A stretch of DNA of 64,000 nt from Pyronema omphalodes (GCA_024516155.1 JAJJXM010000018.1:682001-746000), one strand, 5' to 3'. Shown: positions 11,835 through 25,376, counted from the first letter of the stretch. Made by a program: numbers and translations. The notes: generated by a model from the sequence alone, not told the origin.

Positions 11835-14800
11835 CATTTTTTCTCATCCCAATTTTTTCCCGACGCCCACAACCAGCCCATCGCACCACCAATCGCAATC
11901 CCCACACAAAACATTTCTACTCCACGCCCCATATTCTCTGCTTATTTCGGTCTTGTCATCTATGTAGTCATCTTTCACCAGGACTTCTTTCCTTTTATTT
12001 CCATTTAAGCCGTCCACTTCCCCTGTCTATATCTACTGCCTCTCACTCAAATCGATAATTACGATACAATATTAAATCATAGACAACACCAATTACATAG
12101 ATTTCACCAGAACCAGGGATGGATGTAGGGCTGGCAAACGCACTCATATTTCAGCTATGGCTTACTAGACACAAGTCATCACTCGGTACCATTTTCCCGA
12201 ATGATTTGTTGTGATGCCGTATAATTCCGATGATGTCGGATTCGCGGCTGGCACCACCTCACCTCCCCTCCCCGATAAACCAATTACTACTAGGAATCTC
12301 AATGTTATGATGAAGGAGGTAGAATATTGTCATTATGTGGCCGTGGAGGATGATTGTTGTGTGTAGATATGGGGATTATATGGGATTTATAATTTTAGGC
12401 AGTTGCACAGATGCAATATCCTGAGGTTGCGTTTAGAGTAAAGCGGGGAATGGTATGGAATATCTGGATACCGTGGAGGATGTGAGATGTAAGTTATGGA
12501 TTCAAAGGGATTAAATGTGGCTGTAGATATGGGGCTGATTAATGAGATTGGGTTGTTGGAGATATATGGTTGGGTTGTTAGTTTAATTTAGGATGTATCG
12601 GTTTAGTAAGCTTCATTCCCAGGCGTCGGAAAGTTATATGATCCACAGATATATGGATTTATGAAGAGATATACAGTAGATTCGTAACATGGAAAGAGTT
12701 ACAACAGAGGGAAGTAAGAGGAGAAATCAGTAGGATCATATGAGAATACCGGAATAAGATTACATATGCAAGTGTCCAGGGAATAAGTGATAAGGGGTAT
12801 TCCGAAGGGAGGGGGGCAAATAGCGATTCAAAGAATAAGAACAACAAAAATCTGGGGAGCAAGAATGAAGATAGTTAGAAGAATCGGGATATAAGATATA
12901 ATAATTCGCAGGTGAAGGAAGAGAAGGAAGATACAGGAAGTCGAGCGACTGCGAGTGATAAACAAACCACAAATCAAAACAACCTCGTTACCAGAAATCT
13001 CGTATCCACCAAGGAGTCTAAAGTAAAAAGATGGAGATTGCGGATCACATAGCTCTTATATATTTCCACCATATCACCGCAGTCTATCATTTAGTTACCA
13101 CCATTAACCACTACAAAACACTTTACATAGGATATCCCTTTCTCCTTTCTCTCGTGCTCCTTTCCTCCGTGAAACAGCAGACGATCTCCACAACACATAC
13201 GATACCCTTTGAGGTCTAGATGACCCAATAACTCAATAAATTATACCTACATAGACGCAAAAACGAAAACAAATTCTCCCGAGCCTTGAGACTCCCAAGC
13301 CTTCAATTATAGTCACTAAAATCTCGGAGCCTCGGAGTCAGGAGTCTTGAAGTCTCGGATCATTTATGCTTTCTATGACAAAGATATAGTTCACGTGAGT
13401 TACATTTATCGTCCCTTAGGGTTTCGGGGTGTTATATGACGTAAAGTATACATCGAAGCGAAATTTATCTTCATGCGAGCGGAGAGATATCTACACCGCA
13501 TTGACTAACGGGCTGCCGATGGTTCCCCAGGGTTGCAGCACAAAGCACCAAAAATCTTCGATCGAATCGTCGATTGCGGGGATGGTGTAAAAGTCTGTGT
13601 GTACATATGCATCCATACTATGTGAACCAGGAATTCTTCGTATGGTGCAGCATACTCCGAAAGACCGAGTGTGCTATGTAGGCTCCATCTGTGATCTGAC
13701 CCCATCTGACTATGTTGGGTCTTCTTGGATCTCCTTGGTCTCCTCCGGTCGACTTTGGTCTTCTTGTCTTTGCTTGGGCTTCTCCTTGGGCATCCCCTTG
13801 GGCTTCGCCCTGGGCTCTCCGAACGTACTATATCAACCATTTTATACCCTTTACCGGCCGGCCGTGGCATCAATTTATGCATGTCTTTGATATTACCTTA
13901 GACTCATAGTCTAACTAAACCCCGCTGTCTCAGAACCTTAACTTTTAAGCCAAACCAGCCAGTCCAGCCAGTCCAGTCTATTCGCTACGTCTTAGACACA
14001 CTGTCTCACCGTCACCCCGTCGCTTTGAAATCTAGACCTTACGGATCTACTTCCCCATGCCCGTCCCCTTGGTATCATCACGGATCAACAGGAAATCTCC
14101 GCTTTTTAACACCATCCCATATACATAACGGGCCAAATTAACACCTTAAAGCCTTAACACCTTAACGCCGCAGCCGTCTAAAGCTGTCCGTAGCTGTCAA
14201 GGCTCACACCGCATCACACCACCTCATCATTATGCATCTTGCCCAGCTAATTAGAAATGCATAAGCCTTTTATGATTCATATGGTGAGACTATATGCATT
14301 AGGCTAACGGTTGCGGGGTTGCGGGGTTGCGGGGTATCAGGAATCTTTTTAGTTGGCCTGGACTATTTATCATAGTTTTCGGGCATGTTTCCGTAGTTTG
14401 ACGAGTTTCTGGAGTTGTTGTGGTTCGAACTTCGGGCTGGAGATAATTTAAACTCCGGCTGCCTGGCTGGTTGGTTGGCTGTGTTTCTTTTTTGGCATGG
14501 CATGGCGTTGCTCGAATGGTCTGATTATCTGATTGTCTGAATGGTCTGATGTTTTGGTGGATGAAACAACGAGCCCGTAGCAGCAAAAAACACCACTGGA
14601 CGGTATTGGTTGTCCGATGGTTGAGCTATTGGCACTGCCACGGATGGAGTCTGGGGTTCCAGGCCGAGAATTATCCATCAAGTTTCCGGGGACCCCAGAA
14701 TCTTCCGTCTCGGATCTGGCGTTACCCGGGGTTTAGCGAAATGATAGATCGTTGAACTTCAGGGTAGCGAAAGGGGTATACCCGTTTACCGATGACTTCG

Positions 14801-15144
14801 CTTCCCGGCATCACTATATACTTTTCGGTTCAACATATCATATTCAGTGGTTGCATTTGCTGTAGACATGGAAGTGGATGGTGCATCAAGATAGCTATTG
14901 ATAGATGCAACATGAGTTGCGTAGAGTTGTACCAGGATACATATTGTTACACCCGGAGAATGCAGGAGTTTCAATTTACCCGGAGTCGGGTTCGGATCAA
15001 TATTCGGTATGCACTCCACATACGTGCACCGCATGAACTCATCCTCGGCTCGGCTTGACGATGAATCAACGTGGAAAATGATGGAACGAACGCCGAGTCC
15101 ACGTATACATTACATTCCAAATACTCAAAGAAACTTTACTGGGA

Positions 15145-15313
15145 CATGGGGGTTATCAGTATCCCGACATCTCACCAGCGTTTCGATGATTCCATGTAAT
15201 ACGCATATTTCTAGGGATTCGACGCTCCACTGAGGCATGGTAATCATCGGTATCCCGATATCTGACCAGCGTTTCATTGCTTCCATGTATATAATGCGCA
15301 CATTCCTAGGCAT
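15145..15313. repeat. diverged tandem duplication, two copies of about 75-90 bp
   Basis: Two similar segments start at 15145 and 15236, 91 bp apart. They share TATCCCGA, then C-ATCT-ACCAGCGTTTC, TTCCATGTA and a final CTAGG. Scattered substitutions and small indels separate them, so the duplication is not recent. No coding function is visible. Confidence 0.7.
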
Positions 15314-16330
15314 CAGCTCACCGCTTTTTGGCCCCCCAAGGCTCCATGGATTTATAAGATTTTAGGATCGAAGGCTCCGCGGAACTATGGCTTTATGTAT
15401 TCCCCCATAAGTCCAATCTATGTGTAACATCTTCTTAACTCGTAGGGTCTGTGCATTCCTACAGTCACCGCATAGAACGTGGTATTTCGTACATTCAGCC
15501 ACCTTATCGACCTCCACATTATGAATCTGCCCTTTATTGAGACATAGCTGTTGTTGAAGGGTCATAGCATTCCATGGATATAGCTAAAGCATCATGGTCC
15601 ATAGATAGTTGTCGTGGAGTGGCTTGCATCGTAAGAAGCTAAGAAAAGATCAACCGTGCGTTTAACCTTGAGTTAAGCTTAATCTCACCCTAGCTTCAAG
15701 CACCCTTCACCGGAGATAACCTCCATCTCCGGATAACCCATACAGTACATAGACGTGTCATTGAGCCTAGAACCATCTTCTGACCAAAGTCTCGGCGAGC
15801 CTTGATGGTTATGCTGATGATAATGATGATGATGGTGGATGGATGTTTGTAGAGCCTTTTCAGTCGAGCAGTAAAGCTCTAAATCTCTAGTTGTTGTCAG
15901 AGAATCTTTAGCTACCGCCCTGTTCATTTTCTAGAGCAGTTTCAATCCCCGGATGATAATTCCATCTATACAGAACATGACACATATTTGTTCTTACGTT
16001 TCAACTACCGTTGTAGTCGGCCGTCCGGCGGCCGTGGTGGCTTTCCCCTCATCTTCGTGACGACCCGAGCTCGCGTCCCCGTATTTGACAAATCCCGAGT
16101 TGGGTATCCACTCCCGGTCACTCCCCGGTTCTACGTAACCGGGCGTCTCAAGTTTGAACTATCATAGATCCCGAGACAGCGGGAGCCAACGTCTCAAGGA
16201 CATCCCGGGTCCCCGGCGGCATCGCCGACCTGTAGCCAGTCGTTTTCATCCACCTATTCTGTAGCCCCCACCACCTCCTATTTGTTGTCGTATTGCTAGA
16301 CGTTGTTGTGCTTCACTATCGTAAACTATC

Positions 16331-16895
16331 GTAGAAGCACCGGCAGTATTACTACGCGAGCGTGGCAAAACTATCATATCGTTCGTTGTTTTTCTTTCGA
16401 GAATGCACACTAGACGCTCCCGTAGTAGAAGCACAGCTGTCAACCTCAACGCATTGAGCCAACGGAAGCGGTCGGGGGTACGGAAGTTGACCTACTCGAC
16501 CGCCAGTCGCATCTTCCTCTCGGTCTAAGTATTTCCGGCGATGAAGGAGGTAGGGAACGAGGACATTGACCTATTATCTCTCCTGACGGACACTCTTGTA
16601 CTAGTTGTAGAAGCACACCGCACGATGCGTTGCAAGACTGAATGAATATTTAGAAGTTCGTTTCGTAAAAGCACAACAGAAGTCAGGATGGCCCCTTTAC
16701 GAGGTGCGTGACCTATTCGTCCGGTTGACATAGTCGATGGAATCCATGGCTCATCCGTTTCCCGTAAAAGCACACCGCCAAAACATCTCAACTTTCAACG
16801 CCACCCGTCTCCGTTCCCCGGATTTCACTAAACAACGCCTAACAACCTCGGCGTGGAAACGTAGGAACGGAACTTTAGGTCCTTCGTAGATGCAC
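16331..16895. repeat. interspersed repeat region with GTARAWGCAC motif
   Basis: GTAGAAGCAC or close variants occur at 16331, 16425, 16607, 16665 (GTAAAAGCAC), 16764 (GTAAAAGCAC) and 16886 (GTAGATGCAC). A second shared word, TGACCTAYT, lies between copies at about 16490, 16568 and 16708. The spacing is irregular, so this looks like a decayed compound repeat and not a clean tandem array. Confidence 0.55.
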
Positions 16896-19763
16896 ATGAC
16901 CACGGCTCGGGGTATTTTGCGGTCCAGATTTTAATCGAATTTGACAATATCGGAAAGTTGTACCACGTCCGGGGCTGGGCCTGTGGAGGTGGATGATGAA
17001 ACTCAGATGGACAAGGAGGACAGACCGTGCACACCTGGCCTCAGGACTCCCAAGACGACCGTGCACCCCGCTACTTTAACCCTAACCCCTAGAAGAATTT
17101 CTTTAGCGGTGATTTTTCATGCGAGAGCTTTTAGCGGGGGTTTAGAGCTCTACAAGGGCTAAGCTACTGTAGTACGTAGCGGTGGTGAGCTTTCGAGACA
17201 GCTAAGAGGAGAGACAGCTAAGAATCGTACGGGTGCTGCATCGAATGGATGAAGATGAGTATCACCCGTGTCAATCATTTGTTTGCACCCTGCCTTAGGG
17301 TATCAGATATCAAAAATATATTGAGGAATATCACAACGGGTTCCAGCAAGGGACCTTTTTAAAGTTCCTGATTAAAAGGCTCCTAAACACGTTTTACGAG
17401 CTGCATCATGATGCTTAAGGTAAATGCTCGACGACGTAGCTGTTAGATACGAGAAACTCCAGTAAGGTTCAAGGAAGTGGGATGAATACAATGGATGCGG
17501 TAGATTTTCATCCAATCGGCGAAGCTGACGAACGGATGTGGCGTTTGCCACGCCGATACGCATAAAACGAGCGTTTTCGAATCGAGCCTGCGTTGGTTAT
17601 GGTTTATGGGTCAATTAATATTTATCCGCCGAAGCGACTTGGTTCTATGTAGTATGCACTTCTATGTAATCACATTCCTTAACCCAGAAGCTACGTCGTT
17701 GAGCATTACCGGAATAGGACTTGAACGACGTCGATAGACAACGTTTATTCTAGCTTAAATAACGTAAAATAACGTACTTCAGTAACGTAGTGGCTTTAAC
17801 GTATTAACTTTCATCTATCTGCTTTATATTTTATGCACCTCGAAATTTCCCTGCCCCAAGACTGCATCGCGGACCTCCCGCTGGTCCTTATTACTCTGCA
17901 GAGCCCAGATTAATTTACAGATGTAGATAAAACATTGTACCCAAAGATATGATACTAGTGGATCCGAGGCATTCGATGCAGATCCTCGTGTTATCTATTG
18001 CTCAGGTCAGTGAAAAAAAAACTGCGTAGATTCTCATCCTTTATTCCGGATCATAATCCCTATCATCCTTCCACCCTTCGTAATTCGTATTGTTTAATCT
18101 CATCCTTTAGACCGAGACACAGGATAATATAAACGTGAATACATTGTAATCCTAAAACTGATTGTGCAAAGAGGTGTTTTACTTTTCTAGGAGGGGATAG
18201 GGCTGCATATTTGGAGTTCAAAAAGGATAAATGCAGGGTGTCTATGACGATGGCAAAAAAGTAATGTAAGTAATTTAGGCGCTGCAGAGTGTTTAGAAGC
18301 TGCCAACTCAAGCTTTGAGGCTGCTTTGTGGCTGCTTGGAGACCACAGGGCCTTAGGGGCCTTTGAATTTACGGGAATATTAGGAATGTATGGTGACCAT
18401 ATTGCTCCTGGTAATATTTATTTTGAGGTTTCTTTCGGGGATTTTTCGGTGGGATTGAACGTTTGGTTGGTGGGTGCTCCGAAGTGATGGGTTATACGAC
18501 ACCCGTGCTACAGTTCTATGGTAAAGATAATGCTACGTAGGAGATGGAGATTCGGTTCCATATTCTCGGTATTTTATTGTTTGAATATGTATGTAGCCAT
18601 GTATAGAGTTTCTCTAGCTCTGTATGTATAGATAGCTGTTGAAGAAAGCTATGTGACAGCTAGCTGGGACTAGGAAACGCGTGAATGTATCCCGATTCCC
18701 CAGACCCGAACTTCTCTATAGTGCACCATATTTGAAATCTAGAAACACGGACATATGGATATCGTTAATTCTCACCATTGCACAGCATCTGCGTGTCAGC
18801 CGATTTCTTGATTCTTGCGGATATAATGAATGGAATTAAAGGAGGTATGGTTGTGTAAGTGTTGAGGTTGGAGGGGCTAGATCGGGATTGCGGGGTAGGG
18901 TGTGTGTTAGGGTAAATGCGGGGTTGCGACTATGGGCTATGCGACACCGAATTGGTTTTTAGTGGTCAGTGCGTTGGATGACCAAGCCAGGGCGCCCTTT
19001 GGCACCTTTTTTAGCAAGGCACCATTGTAACGTCACTCGTCTTTAGCTTAACTTGTTTAGTTTAGCTTGTTGGGCTAACTCGCCTTGGTTAGTTTCGCTC
19101 GAGGTTAACGGAGATACTCTTCTGTACGGCTGCTCTAGACTTTCTGCTTTGAGATGTCCCGATGGCTTGTTGCAACGTTTCATCTCAATTCCATCGCAGC
19201 TTTGGAAGGAAGTAGATGAAACGATTCAGAGGCACAGTGATATATTGAAACTTTAATTTTTTTATACCAGATTTTGCAGTTTACCCCACTTGCCTTTGGA
19301 AAGATCTGCTCCACCCTCAATTACCGCGTAATCATCACAAATATCCGTAGGAAGCTTCCAACTTCCCAACCAGCCAAAAGGGTGTGTGTGTCGAGTCCCA
19401 CAGGGCCCGGGATCATCGACATGCTGCCTCTGCCACCAATTACTGAGACACCGCTACTAACCGTAGTTACCAAGCGGATCCTCAACTCCCCTCCATCCAG
19501 ACCTAACCCGCTCCATCTTAGGATCTCCAGCTTAGCAACCCCTCGTTCTAAGGATCCTCTCATCCTAACGTCACCTCCCACCTCGACAAGGGCCCCCACC
19601 CTCCATCCCAGCTCAATTAAGCGGCCTGCGTCTAGTGCGGCCTAAATGGCACCCCCGGTGGTTGCAGCACAGCTCGGAGGGGGCGCACGAGAACCAAGAT
19701 CATGTTGCCAGATTGGTGGTGGGGGAGAGCATTGGCATTCAAATCCACAGTGTATCCCACTGT

Positions 19764-19770
19764 TATATAA
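19764..19770 (+). promoter_or_regulatory. TATA box of the aldehyde dehydrogenase gene
   Basis: TATATAA lies 79 bp before the start codon, followed by a C-rich patch and a CA-repeat leader. Position and context fit a core promoter of a highly expressed gene. Confidence 0.6.
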
Positions 19771-19848
19771 ACCCAGAGATCCCCCCCCCTCAGTGATACC
19801 TCATCAGCATCAGCTTCACACACACACACAAACACACCAACAGACATC

Positions 19849-21472
19849 ATGAGCCTTTTCCAGACCATCGAGCTCCCCAACGGAGTCAAGTACGAGCAGC
19901 CTCTCGGACTGTATGTTACCTTTTCTCAATTTCCATCCTCCATCAAAGTTTCATCAAACTGACTCTCTGGAATAGTTTCATCAACAACGAGTGGGTTGCC
20001 GCTACTGAGGGTGCCACTTTCGAGGTTATCAACCCTGCGTTCGTACCCCCATTTCCATTCATTATATTGGGATAATCACTAATATCTCTCACAGCACCGA
20101 GAAGGTCATCTGTTCCGTTCAGGAGGCCCGCGAGGCCGATATCGACATTGCCGTCAAGGCCGCTCGTGCCGCCTTCGAGGGAGCATGGGCTGCCACTCCC
20201 CCTTCCACCCGTGGAAAGTACATGTTGAAGCTTGCCGACCTCATGGAGGAGAACCTCCTTCTCCTTGCCTCCGTTGAGTCTTTGGACAACGGAAAGTCCA
20301 TCACTCTTGCCAAGGGTGATGTTGCCATGGCTGCTGGATGTTTGAGATACTACGGAGGATTCGCCGACAAGATCCACGGAAAGGTCATTGACACCATGCC
20401 CGGAACCCTCAACTACACCAAGAGCGAGCCCATCGGAGTCTGTGGACAGATTATTCCCTGGAACTTCCCTCTTCTCATGTGGTCCTGGAAGGTCGGACCT
20501 GCTCTTGCCACCGGAAACACCATTGTCTTGAAGACCGCTGAACAGACTCCTCTCTCTGCCCTCGTCTGCGCCAACCTCGTCAAGGAGGCTGGTTTCCCCC
20601 CTGGAGTTCTCAACATCGTTTCCGGACTCGGAAGAGTTGCCGGAGCTGCTATCTCCTCTCACATGGACATCGACAAGGTCGCTTTCACTGGATCCACCCT
20701 CGTTGGACGCACCATCATGAAGGCCGCCGCCGACTCCAACCTCAAGAAGGTCACCCTCGAGCTCGGAGGAAAGTCCCCCAACATTGTCTTCAAGGACGCC
20801 GACCTCGACAAGGCCGTTGAGTGGGCCAACATGGGAATCTTCTTCAACCACGGACAGACCTGCTGTGCTGGATCCCGTATCTACGTCCAGGAGGAGGTTT
20901 ACGACACCTTCGTTGAGAAGTTCAAGGCCCGTATTGCCAAGAACAAGCTCGGAGACCCCTTCGCCGAGGACACCTTCCAGGGACCCCAGGTTTCCGCTCT
21001 TCAGTTCGAGCGTGTCATGGGATACATTGAGGCTGGAAAGGCTGAGGGAGCTACCGTCCTCACTGGAGGAAAGCGTTTCGGAGAGACTGGTTACTTCATT
21101 GAGCCCACTATCTTCGCTGATGTTAAGATGGACATGAAGATCATGCAGGAGGAGATCTTCGGACCCGTTGCTTCCATTGCCAAGTTCAAGGACATCGACG
21201 AGATTGTCGCCGTCGGAAACGGAACTCCCTACGGTCTTGCCGCCGCTGTCCACACCAAGGACATCAAGACCGCCATGGAGGTCACCAACCGCCTCAAGGC
21301 CGGAACCACCTGGGTCAACATGTACAACATCCTTTCCACCCAGCTTCCCTTCGGAGGATTCAAGGAGTCTGGTATCGGACGTGAGCTTGGAAAGGCCGCC
21401 CTTGCCAACTACACCCAGACCAAGACTGTCCAGTACAACTTGGGAGGAATGGACTTCCTTGTTGGATTGTAA
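19849..21472 (+). CDS. aldA: NAD(P)-dependent aldehyde dehydrogenase, cytosolic type
   Basis: Three exons, 19849-19910, 19976-20038 and 20095-21472, encode 500 residues, the normal length for the family. Introns are 65 and 56 bp with GTATGT and GTTCGT donors. The enzyme oxidises aldehydes such as acetaldehyde to the acid. Visible signatures are PWNFP and LKTAEQTP in the cofactor fold, FTGSTLVG, the general base Glu264 in TLELGGKSPN, the catalytic Cys298 (first Cys of GQTCCAGSR), EEIFGPV and the C-terminal PFGGFKESG. No mitochondrial presequence is seen, so a cytosolic enzyme like Aspergillus AldA is most likely; the symbol is by resemblance to that enzyme. Codon bias is extreme (GGA, GTC/GTT, CTC, AAG), which also opens a long spurious antisense frame. 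Role in ethanol or acetate metabolism is inferred from the family. Confidence 0.95.
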
Positions 21473-23184
21473 GCGTTTGATTTTTAGCAACTGGGTTTCT
21501 GTTTTTTTTATGATGTGATACCTCGAGCATTGGGTTTTTTCTTTTTCTTTTTGGGAGCGCGTGGGATTGGTCTACTGCTACTGTTCTATGATTGATGATG
21601 AAGGGTTTGGGTTATTTTTATTTACTTCTTGTACATTCAGAATTCTACAATTGGGAATTTTTTCACTTCAAAACAATTGTTCTACTTGATGATCTTTGAT
21701 GAAATGTGATGAACTGTGATGAAAACGTCAAACATCTTGATGACCCGAGCCCGAGCTTATCCTGATGAAACGCCATCCGGCGGGGAGTCTGGTGGCGTCC
21801 AAAAATGACCCCCAAAGCTCCTCGGTATCACAATTAACCACCGGCTGCAAGACCGTTGACATGCGAATCTCATACAGCCACTACAACCAACATACCTCCA
21901 TATCTGCACCTCATCTTGACACATCGTCTACACACGACAACGGACTGTGCTCCTTATGCGGCTGGCGCTGCGTCCGGCAAGTCCCATAACCATCGTTACG
22001 AAGCTGGGAACACGCGGGGGTAACCGCGCTAGTGTAATGAGATTAGGCCTATTATTTGTTGTCTCAGGAGAGACATGCAAAGCTATGGTATGTATCGTTT
22101 GATACATATGACTGGCATACTGAATCAAACGGCTGCTATGTATGGTGCTACATGTTTTGTCTCGGCTTTTATCAGAGCCGTTCAACGGTGGATGGTCATA
22201 GCTTTCTTTGAGGGTTTAAATGGGTGCGTATTGTTAGCATTGTTAGCATCGTAGGCTTATCAACCACCAATTCTTAGGACGCTGATATATCGAAAGTATG
22301 ATATGTCACAAAAACGTGTCTTGATCAACATCGTTATGGTTTGGGATATGCACTATACATATAACTGCCGTGTCCGTCCTAAAGGTTCACGATGCTTGAT
22401 GCTTGATGCTTGATGATGGATGATGAACTCCGCCTCCCTCAGGTCCCTGGAGCTTCTCTCCGGTAAGAAGACATGGGCTATCCTGTCCAAACAACATTCG
22501 ATACAGCTTATTGGAAGGGTCAGTTGGATCTATTTGGATTCAGGAATTCAGGAGAGCAAGGAGTCCAGAAGAGACGGACGAAAGATAGCGCGGGGGCGGA
22601 ATCATAATGCTGTATCAAAGACTGTATGGATTTCGTGCACGGAATGGGCCGGGCGGGGTTGATAGCTGGGAAGCTCCCTGTTACACAATACCTTACCGCC
22701 GAGCTTCGACAAGGTCTTACATTGTACAAAGATCTGCCAAGCTATTATTTACCAATTTACCAGCTCCGATAAAGGTTTTATGTAATTGCCCAGCCCTGCG
22801 CCGAGACGGGGCTCGGCAACCCGCAGCTGCTCAGCCTGCTTACCGGGCCTTGACGGGCCTTGCTCGGCCTCACCAAGCCCCGCCAAGCCACATCTACAGA
22901 CAAAGCAAGGCTATGCAACCTGTGCCTTGCGGGAAGGTGGTACGAGATGCATGACGTAACGGCTTTGGGTCGAGGACTGCATATGGTGTTAGTTACCCTC
23001 TCATCCCCTCAGCCAACGGGCCAGCCAACCACCAGCCACCCGGCATTCATCATCGCATCCCCAGCAGCAGCATCGCCGCGTCGCATCTCGTTCCCGCACA
23101 CGACCGATAACCTCTTACGTTTACGGACAAACAACAAACGATATCCCCACGGATCATAAACGAATAAGGAGTTAAAAGAACAAA
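21473..23184. other. intergenic, no gene recognised
   Basis: 1.7 kb between the aldehyde dehydrogenase and TVP15. It begins with a T-rich 3' untranslated-like segment. A GC-rich patch of repeated GGGCCTTG/CGGCCT words lies at about 22840-22890. No supported gene or RNA. Confidence 0.4.
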
Positions 23185-24118
23185 ATGGATACCAATATCT
23201 TTCGTTTCGCCAATATTACGGTCGGTGTTATTATGGTTTTGGGTATGTGACATCCGGTGTCTTTTGGGGGATGGAGACGTGATTGGTTTGGGATCTGCTA
23301 TGGGAACTACGGAGAAAACGGCGTATTTGCGATGGGCAGAAGGAAATATGCTATAAACAATGAGCTCCAAGTTATTCCGAACGAAAATAACGCGAACCCC
23401 CACGATCGGCTTCTTTTTACGAGCGCGATTTTGGAGCTCATCACATCATATCACATCGCATTCAACACCCACGTTCCTCTCACGCAGCCTATATATCCCG
23501 ATACCTTCGTATCCCACGGCTGTTCAACTCCTACAAACCACCGGGCTTTGGTTGTGAGACATTACTAACTAATACGTGTGCCTACAGGTGGAATCTCACA
23601 ATTCTTCCCTCTCTCGTTGCAGTCTGTTATCATCGGTTGTTACGTGATTTTATTCGGTCTCGGCACAGCGCTCCTTGAGTTCCAGCAGCCCCCTCAGCAG
23701 ATTTCGAGATATGCTAGCTTCATGTTTTCGTTCCTCGGAAGGGGTCTGTTCTATATCTTTATTGGAAGCATCTTGCTCCATGATGGAGCTTTGAGAGTTA
23801 TTGCCGGTTCTATTATCGGGTTTGTTGGTTTGGGTTACGGTACGTTCAGATTCTACACCTAGTAGCAGCAGGAATGAAGGGACACAACCGGGAGCAAGGG
23901 GATGTGTATCGGAAAACAGAGAGTTCGGCGATACACCGGAAGCTCCTCGGGGACTAGTCTTGCTCCCCCTCCGCTTCTGACGGCTCTCCCCGGCGCTATC
24001 TTCAATGAGTCGAGCTTCTTTAGCTAACTGGTCCTCTATAGCCGCCCTCGAGTTTGTTCCCTCCATCGAGCCCCCGGAGAACATGCGTGATTCGCAGTGG
24101 GATGGAGAGCAGGTTTAG
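23185..24118 (+). CDS. TVP15: TVP15-like Golgi membrane protein (COPI-associated family)
   Basis: Three exons, 23185-23242, 23588-23839 and 24042-24118, give 128 residues. The introns (345 and 202 bp) are long for this window. Joins keep frame: VLG continues into GISQFFPL, and GLGY continues into AALEFVPSIEPP. The protein is almost all membrane: four hydrophobic helices, including TVGVIMVLG and SVIIGCYVILFGLGTALLEF, then a short cytosolic tail ending NMRDSQWDGEQV. The length, four-helix layout and SIEPPENMR tail match the fungal Tvp15 family of late-Golgi/Tvp23-vesicle proteins, annotated as COPI-associated. Its molecular role in vesicle traffic is not well defined. Stopping within either intron would lose the conserved tail, which supports the spliced model. 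Confidence 0.88.
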
Positions 24119-25376
24119 ACCACCGGCCGTACTTTGTTTAGTCTAGCACATCCAGAGTCCGATGAGTCGTCATAGCTATCACTTAAGCTTGCCTGAGCTT
24201 GCCTAAGCTGTAGAGAAGCTAGACCTTGCAACAGCGGGTGCTACGTCGAAAGAAGAAGAAAGAAAGAGGAAAGGAAAGTGTGAATGGCGAGCGAATAATT
24301 TTTCTAGCGAACAGCGAGGGGTTTTATTACTGTGTATTGGTTGCGATAGGCGGAAAATGAAGCGTATTGGATAGTGTTAATCAAGATATCATTTTTTTGT
24401 TGTTTGTTAAGCCTCATGACTTGGAGGTGTTTAGTCAACTTGACCTTCTTGGGTGGTCCAATGTCAGCCGTTGCGGTAAGTACCGTGCTGAGCTCATGGG
24501 TCATGGGATGTGATGAGACGAGCTTTCCGAGGATATGGGTGGATTGCCAAGATACCGCATCCGTACCGCGTGAGAAAACAGTGCAGAAGCGACATGCAGA
24601 GAAGATCTTTGATACCCCAAAGTTTTCCGCACTTGATAGGGCTGAACCCGGAATGGATTATTATTTACCCGTCATGCACCCTGTTCCGTAAACCAACATC
24701 CCTTCGGTCTTGGATTCGATATTACCCTCCGAATCTTGATGCTCATACAGGCTCCTTTGTACATTCATATCCTGCAGCCTAAATAAAAGCAATAAATAAA
24801 CCCACAAGATTTTTTTTATATGTTATTTACCTCATCAAACCACACCTCACATAACTCCAGAATCAAATCTGCTTACAAAACACTAACCTTAAGCAATTTA
24901 CATAGAATCTCACTCGCTTCTGCAGTTTTACATGACGAGTGACACTTCGTGTCCCATTTTCCTAGCTTTCCCCGGAGTTTGCTAGCAATAGCCATGACGC
25001 ATTCAAGCGATAATACAGTCTTTATCAATAACCACGCGGCAAATATTATTCAAGAACTTGAAAGTTGTACACAAAAATTACCTTCATCGTCTTGAACATA
25101 TTACACTTCGAACACCCATCATGACTCGGCTTTATCCGTAATGCAACGCCTATCCTCAGCTCGAATCACCTAGGGGATATAAGTCTTTTACCAGAAATCA
25201 CTTTTCGGTTGCTTATAACTCTGACTATTGATCATAATAACCGCGCTATATAATCTATCGAGATATATTTTTACGCTCTCTCTGGTTTATAGACTTTGAG
25301 TATATCGGATATCTACACATTACAACACAACCCAATCAAACCCCCCACTCTCCCAACTCTTCAGAAATACACCAAA
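24119..25376. other. intergenic, no gene recognised
   Basis: Between TVP15 and the large repeat-protein gene. Only short frames without protein character. The last 150 bp are AT-rich then C-rich and are the likely leader of the downstream gene. Confidence 0.4.

Larger units (their letters stand above)
11835..19763. other. long gene-poor stretch with decayed repeats
   Basis: Nearly 8 kb without a gene I can support. It holds the tandem duplication at 15145-15313, the GTARAWGCAC repeat region at 16331-16895, short direct repeats around 13960-14180, an AACGT-rich patch at about 17730-17800 and many short unrelated open frames. No reverse transcriptase, transposase or other mobile-element protein is recognisable. 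This may be decayed repeat DNA. Confidence 0.4.

Noticed and set aside
19620..19640. AGCGG and TGCGG words upstream of the aldehyde dehydrogenase resembling AlcR sites
   Set aside because: The 5-mers are too short to be significant, and AlcR control is documented for Aspergillus; no evidence for that regulator here.
11835..19763. Possible transposon remnants in the gene-poor stretch
   Set aside because: No reverse transcriptase, integrase or transposase motif and no terminal repeats could be read; only short degenerate repeats are seen.
19943..21490. 515-codon open frame on the minus strand opposite the aldehyde dehydrogenase
   Set aside because: It is a mirror of the strongly biased sense codons. 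The product is a Leu/Ser/Val/Gly-rich string with no domain, and the sense strand carries complete catalytic motifs and intron boundaries.
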